The notes: generated by a model from the sequence alone, not told the origin. A DNA stretch of 59,221 nt from Cytophagaceae bacterium (GCA_024642485.1 JAHEAY010000001.1:1-59221), one strand, 5' to 3'; positions 19,041 to 28,677 are shown, counted from the first letter of the stretch. Translations and numbers: made by a program.

Positions 19041-20688
19041 ATTTCCGCTTCGCCTTCATCTCTGCCGCCTTCGCTTTGGGAACCCCAAACACTTTTCCAT
19101 CAGCAGCGTCTTTCAAAAACCGATCAATGTAGCCATTGCTAATCGTGCTATTGTCTTTGTATTTCAATCGCAAAGCCTGCAATTGTCGATGCAAGGTTTT
19201 GCGAATGGAAGCATAAGCTGGATCATTATAAACATTTTTCAATTCCAACGGATCCTTTTCGCGGTCGATAAGCTCCCAGGTATCCGCTGAAAAATAATAA
19301 TGAATCAATTTATATTTCTTCGTCACAATGGCATAATGCCGGTTCACCATGTGTTCCGCCGGATATTCGTAATAATGGTAATAAACCGCATCGCGAGACC
19401 AAGCTTTGCCCGTCATCAACGGAATCAAACTTTGACCTTGCATGTCCTTAGGTGCCGGAATGCCCGCTGCATCTAAAAAGGTTTGCGCAAAATCAAGATT
19501 TTGAACCAAGGCATCTGATTTTTGCCCAGGCTTAATGTGCTTTGGCCAAGACACCATCAGTGGCGTTTTGAATGACTCATCGTAAATAAAACGTTTGTCA
19601 AACCAACCGTGCTCACCCAGGTAAAAACCCTGATCAGACGTATAAACAATAATCGTGTTTTCCATTAATTTGTTGGCTTCCAAATAGTCCAACAAGCGAC
19701 CCACATTTTCATCCACGGCGCGAATCGTTCCCAAATAATCTTGCATGTAGCGCTGAAACTTCCAGCGCATTTTATCTTGTTCCGTCATGCTCGGATAGGC
19801 CTTTTTAAACTCTGCATTGATGCGATCATAAACCCGCTCAAAATTCGCTTTTTGACTTGGATTCAAGCGCCCCATTTCCGCAACAAACCGACGCTTATCA
19901 AAACCAATTTCAGGAATCTTCAAGGAGTCCATGGTCGCGGGATATACTTTGTTGTCGCCGGCCCAACTCATGCTCGTCAGGATATTCATTTCCGCTTCTT
20001 TGGCAGGTGCCGTCCGACCGGAATAATCGTCAAAAAGTGTCTTCGGTTCTGGGTAATTTTTCTGCGTCATTTCATCCAAATGCCGCTCGGCCATCAGCCA
20101 CGAACGATGCGGCGCCTTGTGCAAATACATGAGCATAAAAGGCTTGTCGGCCGAACGCTCTTGCTTCAACCAATCCAAAGTCATATCTGTAATGATATCC
20201 GTCACATAGCCGTTGACCTTAATATTTCCCTCCTTTTTCGTGATGAAATCCGGGTTATAATAATTGCCTTGGTCCGGCAAGATTTTAAACTGATCAAACC
20301 CCTTGGGACTATTCCCAAAATGCAGTTTCCCAAACATGGCCGTTTGATAGCCATTCGCCTGTAAAATCTGAGGAAAGGTGATGTTGGTCGTATCAAACGG
20401 GAAATGATTATCCACCTTCCCATTCAGATGTGAATGTTTGCCGGTTAGAATTGTCGCTCGGCTCGGTGCACAGATGGAATTGGTGACACTCGCATTGGTA
20501 AACAAAATCCCATTTTTGGCGATCCGATCGATATTCGGGGTGGAAATGAGTCTTTGGTCATATGCCGAAATCGCCTGGTAGGCATGGTCGTCCGACATGA
20601 TGAAAATGATGTTCGGGCGCTTATTCGATTGCGCAAACGCGGGTGAAAGGCTCGCGCAAACAAGCAGAATAAGCAAAAGAGATTTCAT
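19039..20688 (-). CDS. Secreted sulfatase
   Basis: 549 aa type I sulfatase. Signal peptide (MKSLLLILLVCASLSPAFAQ), then metal-binding NIIFIMSDDHAYQAISAY, and the formylglycine motif C73-A-P-S-R77 in SICAPSRATILTGKHSH. The C-terminal part keeps the family series YTSDQGFYLGEHGWFDKR and a short C-terminal subdomain. It hydrolyses sulfate esters, probably from polysaccharides or small organosulfates; choline sulfatase cannot be told from glycan sulfatase by reading alone. Cys at position 73 needs conversion by a formylglycine-generating enzyme not seen here. AAACCTAT leader motif precedes the ATG. Confidence 0.92.
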   Translation of the reverse strand: MKSLLLILLVCASLSPAFAQSNKRPNIIFIMSDDHAYQAISAYDQRLISTPNIDRIAKNGILFTNASVTNSICAPSRATILTGKHSHLNGKVDNHFPFDTTNITFPQILQANGYQTAMFGKLHFGNSPKGFDQFKILPDQGNYYNPDFITKKEGNIKVNGYVTDIITDMTLDWLKQERSADKPFMLMYLHKAPHRSWLMAERHLDEMTQKNYPEPKTLFDDYSGRTAPAKEAEMNILTSMSWAGDNKVYPATMDSLKIPEIGFDKRRFVAEMGRLNPSQKANFERVYDRINAEFKKAYPSMTEQDKMRWKFQRYMQDYLGTIRAVDENVGRLLDYLEANKLMENTIIVYTSDQGFYLGEHGWFDKRFIYDESFKTPLMVSWPKHIKPGQKSDALVQNLDFAQTFLDAAGIPAPKDMQGQSLIPLMTGKAWSRDAVYYHYYEYPAEHMVNRHYAIVTKKYKLIHYYFSADTWELIDREKDPLELKNVYNDPAYASIRKTLHRQLQALRLKYKDNSTISNGYIDRFLKDAADGKVFGVPKAKAAEMKAKRK

Positions 20689-20744
20689 GGCAATAGGTTT
20701 AATTCACTCAAATTAGGCAATAAAATCTGGCAGACCAAAAGCTA

Positions 20745-21233
20745 TTACTTCGCTTTCAGCTTATCATATTCCCGCTGCTCCAAGGACCCCACTTCGATGA
20801 CATAGGCATTTACATACTGAATTCCCAATCCCAATCCCCAGCCTAACATCGGCCAAATAGGCCATGGAATGTGATCAAAACGGATATCTTCCGGCATTGT
20901 CAAGTACCATACCATCCACAAAAATGGGATGACAAGGGAATAAGCACTTAAGCTTCGTTTAAATTTGGCGCGGCGTTTAGCAAGCTGCCAGAGTTGTTGG
21001 TCTGTACTTTCCATGATATTTCGTTTTTCAGTTTCGTCATCTGGAGCATACAATAAAGTCAAATTCACACCCAGTACTTCCCCAATCGCATTCATCGAAT
21101 ACAAGCTGGGCTTCCCTTCATTGCGTTCCAAACGTTGCACGGTTCGCAGGGCAATCCCGCTTTTTTCGGATAGCTCGTTTTGCGTTAAGCCCTTCGAGGT
21201 ACGGATTTCCTTTAATTGTTCTCCAAAATTCAT
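20745..21233 (-). CDS. XRE-family regulator with C-terminal two-helix membrane domain
   Basis: 162 aa. An N-terminal HTH_3 domain (about 4-58: EQLKEIRTSKGLTQNELSEK, SGIALRTVQRLERNEG) and a C-terminal 2TM domain (two hydrophobic helices, about 90-145), an arrangement common in Bacteroidota. It stands alone between the sulfatase and the YdeI-like gene. Target unknown. Confidence 0.82.
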   Translation of the reverse strand: MNFGEQLKEIRTSKGLTQNELSEKSGIALRTVQRLERNEGKPSLYSMNAIGEVLGVNLTLLYAPDDETEKRNIMESTDQQLWQLAKRRAKFKRSLSAYSLVIPFLWMVWYLTMPEDIRFDHIPWPIWPMLGWGLGLGIQYVNAYVIEVGSLEQREYDKLKAK

Positions 21234-21292
21234 GGGCCAAAATTGGGTTTTAAAATGGTGTAAACAAACGCCTTTTCTATGACTTCTTTACG

Positions 21293-21946
21293 TCATCGCT
21301 TGAAATTTTCAATGGCACGATGCGAACCATCGCAGCCCGGTTTTTTCTTCGTCAAACCGCAAACACAATCTGTCAAGCCTTTTCCTCTTAGGATGTATTT
21401 CTCGTTTTTCTCGATGCGCGCGATGCGGGTCGCCGACTGCTTTCCATCGGAAAAATGCATCACATAGGCACGCTGTCGGCCAGGGCTAAGTTTTTCAAAA
21501 GCTGATTTTAGTGCCGGTTTTTCAACAAAAATCGATGTTAATTCTTCTGGGATCGGAAGCTCTTCTGCCTTTTCTACTTTTAATCCCAGTTTCTCCACTT
21601 CGATCGCCTCCAACACATAGGCACGGATGCTGGCTTCTTTGGCCTGAATTTCTTCCACAGAACAGAACTTCATCCAGCGACCAGATTGCGTGTTTTCTCC
21701 CGGTTTAATGAGCAAGCCCTCGGCGTCTTGCAAGAGCCCTCCTTTGAAAAAATTCAATGCGCAATGATCCTTGAGCGAGGCGATGCCAATGATGTTTTTG
21801 GAACCCCACATATAGACAGGCGTGGCCCATTTATAGGTTTCAATCAAAAGGCAGTCCAATAAAATTCGGCGCAAATAAGCCATTTCTTGTGGCCATTTTT
21901 TCGCATGTAAAATAAGTTCGTCTACCTGTGGATTTTTCATATTCAT
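21293..21946 (-). CDS. YdeI/DUF1801-type protein with C-terminal CDGSH iron-sulfur motif
   Basis: 217 aa. Residues about 10-110 match the DUF1801/YdhG fold (ATPVYMWGSKNIIGI and LNFFKGG); about 125-190 match the OmpD-associated (YdeI/OmdA) helical tail (FEKLSPGRQRAYV). The last 25 residues carry C194-x-C196-x2-T-x3-P-x-C205-D-G-S-H209, an exact CDGSH 2Fe-2S ligand set (three Cys, one His). So it looks like a fusion adding a redox cluster to a YdeI-like protein. Starts at 21946 or 21940 are equally possible. Function unknown. Confidence 0.82.
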   Translation of the reverse strand: MNMKNPQVDELILHAKKWPQEMAYLRRILLDCLLIETYKWATPVYMWGSKNIIGIASLKDHCALNFFKGGLLQDAEGLLIKPGENTQSGRWMKFCSVEEIQAKEASIRAYVLEAIEVEKLGLKVEKAEELPIPEELTSIFVEKPALKSAFEKLSPGRQRAYVMHFSDGKQSATRIARIEKNEKYILRGKGLTDCVCGLTKKKPGCDGSHRAIENFKR

Positions 21947-21994
21947 TAGAAATAGCAAGAAATTTGCTTTAGTCTACAAAGAAAGAAAAAAGCC

Positions 21995-23998
21995 ATGAAA
22001 TCTCGTATCCTTTTTGCCGCGCTTCTCATTTCGGGAAGTTTGTTTGCTCAAAACCAGCCCATCGTAAAATCGCAGAGCGCCGCTTTATTGCAATTGGGGA
22101 AATTGACATTCAAGGATTTGAATAAAAATCAAAAACTAGACAAATACGAAGATTGGCGATTGCCGGTTGCAGAACGCGTAAAGGATTTGGTTTCCCAAAT
22201 GACGCTCGAGGAAAAATTGGGATTCATGTTAATCAGCACGACACGTATGGGAGGAGATAATGTCTTCGCCAATGGCGTTCAAGGAGGCGGACCCAAACCT
22301 GTCATTACTGATGGATTCAATGAAGAAGATCTAGTCCAAAATACAAATATGTTTACCCGCAAGCCCCTCGGCGCGCCGAACATGTCGGCTGCCGGAACAA
22401 CCAAAGGGGTAACGCAATTTCACCTACGCCATTTTATTTTGCGGGCAAATGCATCGCCTGAAATTATGGCGAAATGGTCTAATAACTTGCAGGCATTGTG
22501 TGAGTCGACACGCTTGGGAATTCCAGCCATCGTGGCATCCAATCCGCGTAACCACGTGACAACGGATGCATCCGTAGGTTTGAGTGTAGGACTTACGGCA
22601 TTTTCAAAATGGCCCGGCGAATTGGGCTTAGCCGCGATGCGTGATTTTCCATTAACGCGAAAATTTGCGGAAACCGCTGCTGCCGAATGGCGCGCGGTGG
22701 GATTGCGCAAAGGCTATATGTACATGGCGGATTTGGCCACGGAACCGCGCTGGGGCCGTGTGGAAGGGACCTTTGGAGAAGATGCGGATTTGACATCGAA
22801 CATGATTACCCAAATTGTATTAGGGTTTCAAGGAAACAAATTGTCAAACACATCGGTGGCAATGACCACCAAGCATTTCCCGGGGGGCGGTCCTCAATTA
22901 GATGGACAAGACTCACACTTTGATTGGGGAAAATTTGCACACTATCCGGGTGGCATGTTTGACTACCATGTGAAACCATTTAAGGCTGCCATCGCGGCGG
23001 GGACTTCGGCAATCATGCCTTATTATTCCGCACCCAAAGGCAAGGAGTTCGAAGAGGTCGGATTCTCCTTCAACAAAGCGATGATTGGCGATTTATTGCA
23101 AGGCAAATTAGGCTTCCACGGAATCATCAATTCCGATACGGGCCCGATAGAAATGATGCCTTGGGGCGTGGAAAACTTGAGTATACCTGAGCGCTACCAA
23201 AAAGCTTTGAATGCGGGCGTAGATATTTTCTCGGGTGCAGCGGATCCAACAACCTTAATTGAAGTTGTCAAAAATGGCTTAGTCAAAGAGGAACGAATCA
23301 ACCAATCAGTTGCCAAATTATTAACCGAAAAATTCGAATTAGGACTATTTGAAAACCCCTATGTGGATGTGGAAGCAGCGACGAAAATCGTAGGGAATAA
23401 AGAGGCAGTGGCAGCTGCGGAATTAGCTTTGCGCAAATCGATCGTGTTATTGCGCAACGATGACAAACGTTTGCCATTGGCGAAGAAAACCAAAGTGTAT
23501 TTCGAGACCTATTTCCAGCAGGGACGCAATGCAGGAGAAGCGATTAAAGTTTCGAAACCTTCCTATCCCGGCTTAGAGTTCGTATCAACCAAAGAAGAAG
23601 CCGATGTGGTATTGCTCTGGTTGGTCCCTACGAGCGGCGGATTGTTCAGCTCACAAGGATCAAAAATCGATTTGAATTTGTCGGCCAATCGCATTGATGT
23701 GAATCACGCGAATGAAATCTTAAACGCGAAACCGACAATCCTAGCAATTAATTATACCAACCCGTGGGTGATCGAAGAAATCGATAAAGGAGCAGCGAAA
23801 TCAATTATCGCAACCTTTGGTACGACGCAAGATGCCTTATTGGATATTGTAACGGGCGCTTATAAACCTACGGGCAAAATGCCATTTACGACGCCAAGAA
23901 GTCAAGCAGCTGTGGAAGCGAATAAATCGGATGTGCCAGGGTATATGGAGGGGCCGACTTATGGATTATTTGCCTTTGGGCATGGATTGAGTTATTAA
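21995..23998 (+). CDS. Glycoside hydrolase family 3 enzyme (beta-glucosidase-like)
   Basis: 667 aa with a signal peptide (MKSRILFAALLISGSLFAQ). An EF-hand-like DLNKNQKLDKYEDW lies before the GH3 domain, then MTLEEKLGFM, WGRVEGTFGEDADL, KHFPGGGPQLDG and the nucleophile region GIINSDTGPIEMMPWG, where the Asp of SDT is the expected nucleophile. The C-terminal alpha/beta sandwich follows (SIVLLRNDDKRLPLA), ending at FGHGLSY without an FnIII domain. Releases beta-linked sugars from oligosaccharides in the periplasm. Divergent from the YdeI-like gene. Confidence 0.9.
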   Translation: MKSRILFAALLISGSLFAQNQPIVKSQSAALLQLGKLTFKDLNKNQKLDKYEDWRLPVAERVKDLVSQMTLEEKLGFMLISTTRMGGDNVFANGVQGGGPKPVITDGFNEEDLVQNTNMFTRKPLGAPNMSAAGTTKGVTQFHLRHFILRANASPEIMAKWSNNLQALCESTRLGIPAIVASNPRNHVTTDASVGLSVGLTAFSKWPGELGLAAMRDFPLTRKFAETAAAEWRAVGLRKGYMYMADLATEPRWGRVEGTFGEDADLTSNMITQIVLGFQGNKLSNTSVAMTTKHFPGGGPQLDGQDSHFDWGKFAHYPGGMFDYHVKPFKAAIAAGTSAIMPYYSAPKGKEFEEVGFSFNKAMIGDLLQGKLGFHGIINSDTGPIEMMPWGVENLSIPERYQKALNAGVDIFSGAADPTTLIEVVKNGLVKEERINQSVAKLLTEKFELGLFENPYVDVEAATKIVGNKEAVAAAELALRKSIVLLRNDDKRLPLAKKTKVYFETYFQQGRNAGEAIKVSKPSYPGLEFVSTKEEADVVLLWLVPTSGGLFSSQGSKIDLNLSANRIDVNHANEILNAKPTILAINYTNPWVIEEIDKGAAKSIIATFGTTQDALLDIVTGAYKPTGKMPFTTPRSQAAVEANKSDVPGYMEGPTYGLFAFGHGLSY

Positions 23999-24014
23999 AA
24001 TTATCAGGAAGTTG

Positions 24015-24062
24015 TTTCGTTTATTTTGATTAATTGTTTAATTTTAATCGAAATAAACGAAA
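24015..24062. promoter_or_regulatory. 19-bp-arm palindrome before the toxin-antitoxin pair
   Basis: Left arm 24015-24033 and right arm 24044-24062 are complementary at 18 of 19 positions (the other pair is T/G), with a 10-nt loop. The outer 12 bp, TTTCGTTTATTT / AAATAAACGAAA, are perfect. It ends 3 nt before the antitoxin ATG and contains a -7-like TTATTTTG. Such a position fits an autoregulatory operator of the TA operon; as RNA it would form a hairpin at the start codon. The palindrome is directly visible; the role is inferred. Confidence 0.7.
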
Positions 24063-24065
24063 GTT

Positions 24066-24518
24066 ATGCGCTCCATTGAAAAGCCGAACCCTGCAGATCA
24101 GAAATTAGCCAAAGCCACTTTTGAAGTCATTCGAAATGAGCGTGGCAATTATCGAACAAAACGCAAAAGTCGTATTACGCTCCATTTTAAGGAAACTAAT
24201 ACGAGTGCCCAACTACCCGAACATGCGATTCCTTTAATTGAGGAAATGTTGAAATTGATGGCAGAGGGAAAAGCTTTCTCAATTGTACCTACAGATTCCG
24301 CATTAAGCTCACAGGAAGCCGCTGATATATTACAAGTATCGAGACCCCACATGGTTCATTTGATGGAAGAGGGTAAAATTCCGCATTATAAAGTGGGAAG
24401 CCATCGAAGGGTGTTGCAAGAGGATTTGGTAGCATACCAAAGGGATTTGAAAAAATCCAGAGAAGATAATTTAGCACTTATTGCCAAGCAAGCACAGGAA
24501 GATTCATTGGACTACTAA
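24066..24518 (+). CDS. Antitoxin with excisionase-type helix-turn-helix
   Basis: 150 aa. The C-terminal half contains an excisionase/MerR-like HTH (SSQEAADILQVSRPHMVHLM, then GKIPHYKVGSHRRVLQEDLVAY), typical of DNA-binding antitoxins that partner PIN toxins. The N-terminal half (about 1-70) is basic and may be the toxin-binding part. Its stop overlaps the toxin ATG by 1 nt (TAATG). Likely binds the large palindrome directly upstream. It should neutralise and co-repress the toxin. Confidence 0.83.
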   Translation: MRSIEKPNPADQKLAKATFEVIRNERGNYRTKRKSRITLHFKETNTSAQLPEHAIPLIEEMLKLMAEGKAFSIVPTDSALSSQEAADILQVSRPHMVHLMEEGKIPHYKVGSHRRVLQEDLVAYQRDLKKSREDNLALIAKQAQEDSLDY

Positions 24519-25069
24519 TGCTAAAGGCTGTACTTGATGCTTGCGTAATTTACCCAGCTCCGATTCGTGATTTATTACTCAGCCTAGCAGATGTAGGGCT
24601 ATTCAAGCCATTTTGGTCCGATGAAATTAACCAAGAATGGGGTCGGAACTTGTTGATTAAAAGGCCTGACATATCACCCATCAAAATAGCGATGACAGTT
24701 CAAGCCATGAACGATTCATTTCCTGATGCTAATATTAAGCAGGATAAATCTATTATCAGTCATTTAAACCTACCCGATCTAAATGATCTCCATATTTTGG
24801 CAACAGCGATTTCAAGTGGGTCAAGCTACATCATCACTTCCAATTTAAAAGACTTTCCAAATGATCAGCTCAGACATTTTTCCATCGAGGCAATCGATCC
24901 AGATTCCTTTATCTTAAACCTCTTCCGAGAACAAGATGTCCTAGCAAATTTCGCTTTCGAAAACCAAATTAAGCGATTGAAACACCCTCCATTATATAAA
25001 ACAGAAGTATTAACAATTTTTGAGAAATTGGGTTTGATTCGAACGAGCCAATATATAAAAGGCCTATAA
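24518..25069 (+). CDS. PIN-domain toxin (VapC-like ribonuclease)
   Basis: 183 aa. PIN catalytic acids are visible: D7 (VLDACV), an acid in SDEINQEW (E36/E40), D87/D90 (DLNDLHILATA) and D112 (TSNLKDFP). The first 130 residues form the PIN domain with the reading LYPAPIRDLLLSLA-like typical of the PIN_3 clade, and about 50 C-terminal residues are an added helical tail. Predicted metal-dependent endoribonuclease, the toxin of a type II TA pair. Ends 6 nt into the convergent gene. Confidence 0.83.
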   Translation: MLKAVLDACVIYPAPIRDLLLSLADVGLFKPFWSDEINQEWGRNLLIKRPDISPIKIAMTVQAMNDSFPDANIKQDKSIISHLNLPDLNDLHILATAISSGSSYIITSNLKDFPNDQLRHFSIEAIDPDSFILNLFREQDVLANFAFENQIKRLKHPPLYKTEVLTIFEKLGLIRTSQYIKGL

Positions 25070-25693
25070 GTTATATTTCAAGCCCACCGTTGCAATCACC
25101 TGCCCATCTGTGAGTGTATAGTTGCCAAAGGCTTTGGCCTGGAAATGTTTATTGATATCATAGGAAATTGTCTCGGCAACACCTGTCAAATCTCCCACAG
25201 TCAGGTAGTATCCTTGCGTGAGCAAGTTCCATTTCTTGTAATGGTAATTGGTATTTCCTGACACCAACGTCACCTTAAAATCAGAATTCCGCGCATTGCC
25301 ATTCAAGATAAAGGAGCCAACAGTCAATTTCTCGTTGACCGGATAAGACATTGTTAATTCCCGACCAAAGAAACTCGTGACTTCATAATCTTCCGTCATT
25401 TGAAAGGCTGGAATATGAATCCCCACAATCGCTTTAAACTTCTTGTCGATGAATCGGTAACGCGTAAACAAGGCCACCGTCGTAGGGGTCATACTTTTCA
25501 TGCGCATCATGTACATCAAAGATCCCGTCAATCTTTTCTTCGGATTCGTACTCGCATTGATGATAATATTCGGCTCTTTCGAAGTAAAAGCAGGGATAAA
25601 AGAGAATCCACCAGTGCTTACTTCAATGCTACCTGTTTGGGCATTTAGCGAAAAAGCGGCGAGGATAAGGCAGATGGCCAACAATTGTTTCAT
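25064..25693 (-). CDS. Small secreted beta-barrel-like protein, unknown
   Basis: 209 aa with a signal peptide (MKQLLAICLILAAFSLNAQ). The mature part shows alternating strands (TVALFTRYRFIDKKFKAIVGIHIP) and ends in VATVGLKYNL-type barrel strand. It may be an outer-membrane barrel of eight strands or similar. No family recognised. It has its own promoter (25721-25751) and overlaps the toxin gene by 6 nt at its 3' end. Confidence 0.6.
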   Translation of the reverse strand: MKQLLAICLILAAFSLNAQTGSIEVSTGGFSFIPAFTSKEPNIIINASTNPKKRLTGSLMYMMRMKSMTPTTVALFTRYRFIDKKFKAIVGIHIPAFQMTEDYEVTSFFGRELTMSYPVNEKLTVGSFILNGNARNSDFKVTLVSGNTNYHYKKWNLLTQGYYLTVGDLTGVAETISYDINKHFQAKAFGNYTLTDGQVIATVGLKYNL

Positions 25694-25720
25694 TTTGATA
25701 CATTAGGGGATTTGAAGGTG

Positions 25721-25751
25721 CAAAAATAGGTATTTCCCTTTCCGAAAACAA
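25721..25751 (-). promoter_or_regulatory. Promoter of the small beta-barrel gene
   Basis: Minus strand TTG (25749-25751), 20 nt spacer, TATTTTTG (25721-25728), 28 nt upstream of the ATG. Confidence 0.5.
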
Positions 25752-25777
25752 CCAAGGGCTTTTTCAGTTACCTATGT

Positions 25778-27241
25778 ATGTCCAAATCTCCCATCCATAT
25801 TGTCTGGTTTAAACGTGATCTCCGATTTACAGATCATGAACCTTTGTACCGGGCATTGGAGTCGGACATCCCCGTTTTACTGGTCTATTTTTTTGAACCT
25901 TCGATGATGGCATTCCCCGACAGCGATCTACGTCACTGGCGATTTGTGCATGAATCTTTGATGGAAATGCAAGGGCGTTTGGAAGATCGGAACGGGATCC
26001 TCTATATTTTCCACAACGAAGTGCTGCCTGTGTTTCAGGCTTTGGCGGAACAATTTGATATACGCCAAATTTCCTCTCATGAAGAGATTGGGAATGATTT
26101 GAGTTTTCAACGGGACAAGTCGGTGGCGGCTTTTTGTAAGCAGCCCAACATTACTTGGAGAGAAACGCCAACCGGCGGTGTCATTCGCCGCTTGAAATCC
26201 CGAAAAACTTGGCAAGAGCGCTGGGAAAAAACGATGCGACAAGAGCCCTTTTTTGTTCGAGAGGACAATTGGAATTTAGCACGATTAGACTCGGCTTTTT
26301 ATGACGCCTTTAAAGGTCCCGAACTTCCCATGTCTTTTAAAACGCGGAATCCTATTTTCCAAGAAGGTGGCGAATACTGGGGCTGGAAGTACATGAAAAG
26401 TTTCATCGAAACTCGGCACACGGCTTACAGCTCCTCCATCAGCAAACCGGAGGCTAGTCGACGAGGATGCAGCCGAATCTCCCCCTATTTAGCCTACGGA
26501 AATATCAGTATGCGGATGGCCTATACCTACACGATGCAGCATTACAAAAGCGCTGCGAATAAACGCGCGCTGCAAAATTTCATTTCCCGTTTGCATTGGC
26601 AAGGGCATTTCATCCAAAAATTCGAAGATGAATCGCGGATGGAATTTGAACCGGTCAACAAGGCCTATCAAGCGCTGGAGAAAGACCGCGATGAGCGTTT
26701 AATTCAGGCTTGGCAAGCAGGCCAAACGGGCGTTCCGCTGATCGATGCTTGCATGCGCTGCGTGGTCGCGACGGGTTATTTGAATTTCCGGATGCGGGCG
26801 ATGGTTGTATCTTTTTTCGTCTTTAATCTCTGGCAGGATTGGCGTGATTTGGCACATTTTTTAGCCCGTCAATTTCTCGACTATGAACCCGGAATTCACT
26901 ACCCGCAAATCCAAATGCAAGCAGGAGTAACGGGCATCAATACCATCCGAATTTATAACCCAGTTAAGAATTCCTACACACACGATCCAGACGGCGTTTT
27001 CATCAAAAAATGGGTGCCGGAATTAGCCGCGGTTCCAGCGACGCTAATTCATGAACCCTGGAAATTAAGCGACATGGAGCAGACTTTGTTTGGGGTGAAA
27101 ATCGGTGTGGATTATCCCGCTCCCGTCGTGGATTTAAGTGCGACAAGAAAGACGGCATCGGATCAAGTTTGGGCGATGCGGAAAACGAAAAAGGCCCGAC
27201 AAGAGGGGGCGCGAATCCTCGAAAAACACGTGAATAAATGA
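25778..27241 (+). CDS. Photolyase/cryptochrome-family flavoprotein with altered Trp region
   Basis: 487 aa. N-terminal alpha/beta antenna-binding domain ([17 protein letters not shown]) and C-terminal FAD domain ([45 protein letters not shown]). At the place where CPD photolyases have a W-Q-W pair after the DLAxN region, this protein reads HYPQIQM (I378, M380), so the proximal Trp of the electron-transfer triad seems missing or moved. It keeps [10 protein letters not shown] and a KKWVPEL tail. Member of the photolyase superfamily; CPD repair is not assured and photoreceptor function is possible. Overlaps the next gene by 4 nt. Confidence 0.88.
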   Translation: MSKSPIHIVWFKRDLRFTDHEPLYRALESDIPVLLVYFFEPSMMAFPDSDLRHWRFVHESLMEMQGRLEDRNGILYIFHNEVLPVFQALAEQFDIRQISSHEEIGNDLSFQRDKSVAAFCKQPNITWRETPTGGVIRRLKSRKTWQERWEKTMRQEPFFVREDNWNLARLDSAFYDAFKGPELPMSFKTRNPIFQEGGEYWGWKYMKSFIETRHTAYSSSISKPEASRRGCSRISPYLAYGNISMRMAYTYTMQHYKSAANKRALQNFISRLHWQGHFIQKFEDESRMEFEPVNKAYQALEKDRDERLIQAWQAGQTGVPLIDACMRCVVATGYLNFRMRAMVVSFFVFNLWQDWRDLAHFLARQFLDYEPGIHYPQIQMQAGVTGINTIRIYNPVKNSYTHDPDGVFIKKWVPELAAVPATLIHEPWKLSDMEQTLFGVKIGVDYPAPVVDLSATRKTASDQVWAMRKTKKARQEGARILEKHVNK

Positions 27242-28677
27242 GCGCATTCCTGATTTTTCCGCACCAATTATTTGAAGAAACAATCGCTCAAGAAGCGGAT
27301 GTTTTCTATGTCGTGGAATCGGATTTGTTCTTCAAACAATATGCCTTCCACAAACAAAAACTGATCTTCCATCGGGCCAGCATGCGGGCCTTCGCGGATC
27401 GCCTCCGCGCCGCAGGGAAATCGGTGGAATACATTGATGCGCAGGACCCTCGTTCTTCTGAAGTCGAACTTGTTTCGTCTATTTCAGACACAATTACCCT
27501 ATTTGATCCCAATGATTATCTGCTCGAACGCCGACTGCGTCGCGCCGGAGATATTCACTTGTTGGCTAGCCCGAATTTCCTCAACACCGACACCTCCCTG
27601 CTCGGCACCCGTAAACCCTATTTCCAAACAGCCTTCTATACCCAGCAGCGAAAAGATCGCGGGATTCTGCTCGAGGCCGACGGAAAACCGCAGGGAGGCC
27701 ATTGGACTTTCGATGCGGAGAACCGGAAGAAAATTCCGAAAAACACCTTCATCCCGGCACCCTTTCCAGAGACCGTTCCGAATGATTATATCCTTGAAGC
27801 CATCGACTATGTCGCTACCCACTTCACAAATAATCCGGGTTCTTCAGAACGTCCCTTTACAGGTGCTTATTATCCCGTCACTCATGGCGAGGCACAGGCT
27901 GCTTTGGACCAATTCATCAAGGAACGCATGCCGCTTTTCGGGGATTACGAGGATGCCATCAAAGCCAATGAAAAGACCTTGTTTCACAGCATCTTGAGTC
28001 CACTGATTAATGTAGGATTGTTGAATCCGAATCAAGTTATCGAACGTGTTGCCGCCTCCGCCGCACCATTAAATAGCGTGGAGGGATTCATTCGACAGGT
28101 AGTTGGTTGGCGTGAATTTGTCCAATTGTTGTATCGGAAAATCGGGGTCCAACAGCGTACTACAAATTATTGGGGATTTACGAATGAGATGCCCGCGGCC
28201 TTTTACAACGGGACCACAGGTGTGGAACCCATCGACCAAACGATACGCAAGCTCTTAAAAACGGGCTATAATCACCACATTGAGCGCCTCATGGTGTTGG
28301 GTAATTTTATGTTATTGTGCGAAATCAAGCCGGATGCGGTCTATCGCTGGTTCATGGAAATGTACATAGATGCCTACGATTGGGTGATGGTGCCCAACAT
28401 CTACGGCATGTCGCAATTTAGCGATGGCGGATTAATGACCACCAAACCCTACATCTGCGGGTCCAATTACATCCTGAAAATGAGTGATTACCCGAAGGGC
28501 GAGTGGCAAGAAATTTGGGATGGATTATTTTGGCGATTCTTGGATAAACAACGCGAAACCTTCCGCAAAAATCCCCGTTGGGCCATGCTCATCAGCACCT
28601 GGGACAAAATGCCTGTGGAAAAACGAGAGGCACATCTTACGCGCGCAGAAACCTTTTTAGCGCAATTGTTTGCTTAG
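27238..28677 (+). CDS. FeS-BCP/PhrB-like photolyase without cluster cysteines
   Basis: 479 aa. It belongs to the prokaryotic (6-4) photolyase/CryPro clade: no FKRDLR antenna start but FPHQLFE, the long [13 protein letters not shown] helix, MSQFSDGG and [16 protein letters not shown]. In PhrB the stretch after SDY carries two cysteines and a third in a CPFN motif; here it reads [15 protein letters not shown] (418-432), and the position of the first ligand Cys appears to be a Pro (about 331). So the [4Fe-4S] cluster appears lost. Coupled to the preceding photolyase by an ATGA overlap; its end overlaps the next, convergent gene by 21 nt. Confidence 0.87.
   Translation: MSAFLIFPHQLFEETIAQEADVFYVVESDLFFKQYAFHKQKLIFHRASMRAFADRLRAAGKSVEYIDAQDPRSSEVELVSSISDTITLFDPNDYLLERRLRRAGDIHLLASPNFLNTDTSLLGTRKPYFQTAFYTQQRKDRGILLEADGKPQGGHWTFDAENRKKIPKNTFIPAPFPETVPNDYILEAIDYVATHFTNNPGSSERPFTGAYYPVTHGEAQAALDQFIKERMPLFGDYEDAIKANEKTLFHSILSPLINVGLLNPNQVIERVAASAAPLNSVEGFIRQVVGWREFVQLLYRKIGVQQRTTNYWGFTNEMPAAFYNGTTGVEPIDQTIRKLLKTGYNHHIERLMVLGNFMLLCEIKPDAVYRWFMEMYIDAYDWVMVPNIYGMSQFSDGGLMTTKPYICGSNYILKMSDYPKGEWQEIWDGLFWRFLDKQRETFRKNPRWAMLISTWDKMPVEKREAHLTRAETFLAQLFA

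Noticed and set aside
19741-20364. 207-codon open frame opposite the sulfatase
   Set aside because: Antisense shadow of a clear sulfatase gene; no domain, no promoter.
27434-27997. 187-codon open frame within the PhrB-like gene
   Set aside because: Alternative frame of a well-supported coding region; composition is Pro/Arg/Ser-rich as expected of a shadow.
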